Source: Xanthomonas sp. Leaf131 (GTDB lineage: Bacteria > Pseudomonadota > Gammaproteobacteria > Xanthomonadales > Xanthomonadaceae). Taken from it: DNA of 64,000 bases. Both the position numbers and the translations under genes were made by a program. Of this stretch, positions 63,253 to 64,000 are shown one piece after another (the first letter of the stretch is position 1; the number at the start of each line of letters is the position of its first letter). The notes under the pieces are model-generated. The model did no database searches. It worked only from the letters and a program-made list of their open reading frames with translations, and was not told the origin of the DNA. The stretch spans positions 1 through 64,000 of the forward strand of contig NZ_LMOG01000007.1 in assembly GCF_001423495.1 (NCBI RefSeq), written 5' to 3'.

Positions 63253-64000
63253 TCAGGTCATGCCTGCCGCAATGCGTTCTGCCAGCATCATGGTCGGAAA
63301 TGCTGTAGCGACCGATGGTACGTCGGGCCACACCGAGGCATCGACCACGCGCAATCCGGCGATGCCGCGAACACGGCCTTCGATGTCGACCACCGCACTC
63401 GCATCGCGTACTCCGCCCATCGGCACCGTTGAAGTTGGATGCTGGTAGGTGGCAAGGCCACCGGCCAATGCAGCGCTGATTGCAGCGCGGTCACTGACCG
63501 CAGCGCCGGGTACCAGCTCTGCGCCGATGAGGTCGGCAAATGGGGCATGTGCGGCGATTTGCCTGATTATCTCGACGCCATCGACAAGCCGCTCGGCGTC
63601 GGCAGACTCCTTCAGGAAGCCAAGATCGATGACCGGTGCAACCCGCGGATCGCGGCTGGCGATGGTCAGCGAACCCACCGAGCGTGGACGTACCAGCGCG
63701 GCGAACAGCAGGAACATCGCACTGGCCGAGGATTGACCATCCTGCGGAAGCGCTGCGGTGCTGATGTTGAGATCGGTCTCATCGCCCAGCGCATGTCGCG
63801 ATCGCGTCCACAGCATGGCGCCGATGGGAGGATAGCCAAGGCCCAGCGCTTCCTTGCGGATCGACCACACGGTCGGAAACAGCGGATGGTCCTGCAAGCG
63901 GCGGCCGACCGGCAGATCGGTTACCAGCGGTATGTCAAGGCTGCGCAGCGTCTCGGCCGGGCCGATGCCCGAACGCATGAGGATCGCCGGGCTGATATAG
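63253..64000 (-). CDS. GMC oxidoreductase, C-terminal part (cut by window edge)
   Basis: The frame stays open to the right window edge, giving at least 249 residues of a GMC-family FAD oxidoreductase: ILMRSGIGPAETLRSLDIPL, PVGRRLQDH, the GMC_oxred_C domain with TYQHPTSTVPMGG and IAGLRVVDASVWPDVPSVAT, ending TMMLAERIAAGMT. Family members oxidise alcohols such as choline or sugars. The catalytic His pair region (QHPTST) is present. The N-terminal FAD domain is outside the window. Confidence 0.85.
   Translation of the reverse strand, partial: YISPAILMRSGIGPAETLRSLDIPLVTDLPVGRRLQDHPLFPTVWSIRKEALGLGYPPIGAMLWTRSRHALGDETDLNISTAALPQDGQSSASAMFLLFAALVRPRSVGSLTIASRDPRVAPVIDLGFLKESADAERLVDGVEIIRQIAAHAPFADLIGAELVPGAAVSDRAAISAALAGGLATYQHPTSTVPMGGVRDASAVVDIEGRVRGIAGLRVVDASVWPDVPSVATAFPTMMLAERIAAGMT

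Overview
The window is GC-rich bacterial chromosome with gene content typical of Xanthomonas: an XVIPCD-bearing type IV secretion effector with tandem lipoproteins, a SymE-like toxin, an XAC0095-like small protein, emfourin, TonB-dependent receptors and dense intergenic palindromes. From memory the order resembles the near-origin region of X. citri-group chromosomes (the XAC0095 to XAC0130 neighbourhood). That placement is inference. No rRNA, tRNA, CRISPR array or intact insertion sequence was seen.

Bases 1-12,300 are an accessory region. A divergent pair, a SymE-like toxin (+) and an XAC0095-like protein (-), is preceded on each strand by the same composite leader: a segment ending in a Rho-independent terminator, then a second segment partly complementary to the first, a stem-loop and the ribosome binding site. 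Next come a CPBP membrane protease, two secreted proteins, an Imm1-like immunity gene broken by an in-frame amber codon, and a toxin island: a 632-aa effector with an HEIQH metalloprotease motif and a C-terminal XVIPCD, preceded by three tandem paralogous lipoproteins that are the likely immunity proteins. Two near-identical 148-aa lipoprotein genes bracket this stretch. A SUMF1-type remnant and a serine beta-lactamase-family hydrolase follow.

Bases 12,300-35,000 are mostly ordinary chromosome: CsbD, a hybrid PAS histidine kinase, an S10 carboxypeptidase with an EF-hand protein, an HDOD membrane protein, a secreted acetamidase/formamidase-like protein, an M4 protease lacking its catalytic core but still coupled to an intact emfourin inhibitor gene, an NAD(P)-binding protein, a Nudix hydrolase, a 1270-aa M48 membrane protease, an HSL-type esterase, a host-attachment-family protein, a thioredoxin-like protein, a ProP-type transporter, SRPBCC, EcsC and DUF938 proteins.

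Bases 35,000-48,600 hold one long minus-strand cluster: Tat-type TldD, TldE/PmbA, Tat-type DUF4159 protein, MoxR ATPase, DUF58, BatA-like, DUF4175 and a membrane protein, several joined by 4-bp stop/start overlaps. A second Tat-type TldD lies upstream. The cluster looks like an envelope stress or maturation module.

Bases 48,600-64,000 carry an AraC regulator divergent from a hydrolase/MAPEG/metallopeptidase operon, then fbp, an aromatic/aspartate aminotransferase, a TonB-dependent receptor, small secreted proteins, a membrane-anchored RCC1-repeat protein, an aldehyde dehydrogenase and the 3' part of a GMC oxidoreductase cut by the window edge. Seven copies of a ~90-105 bp palindromic repeat, in two subtypes that share a core, lie between 33.7 and 52.9 kb; one supplies the last codons and stop of the metallopeptidase gene.
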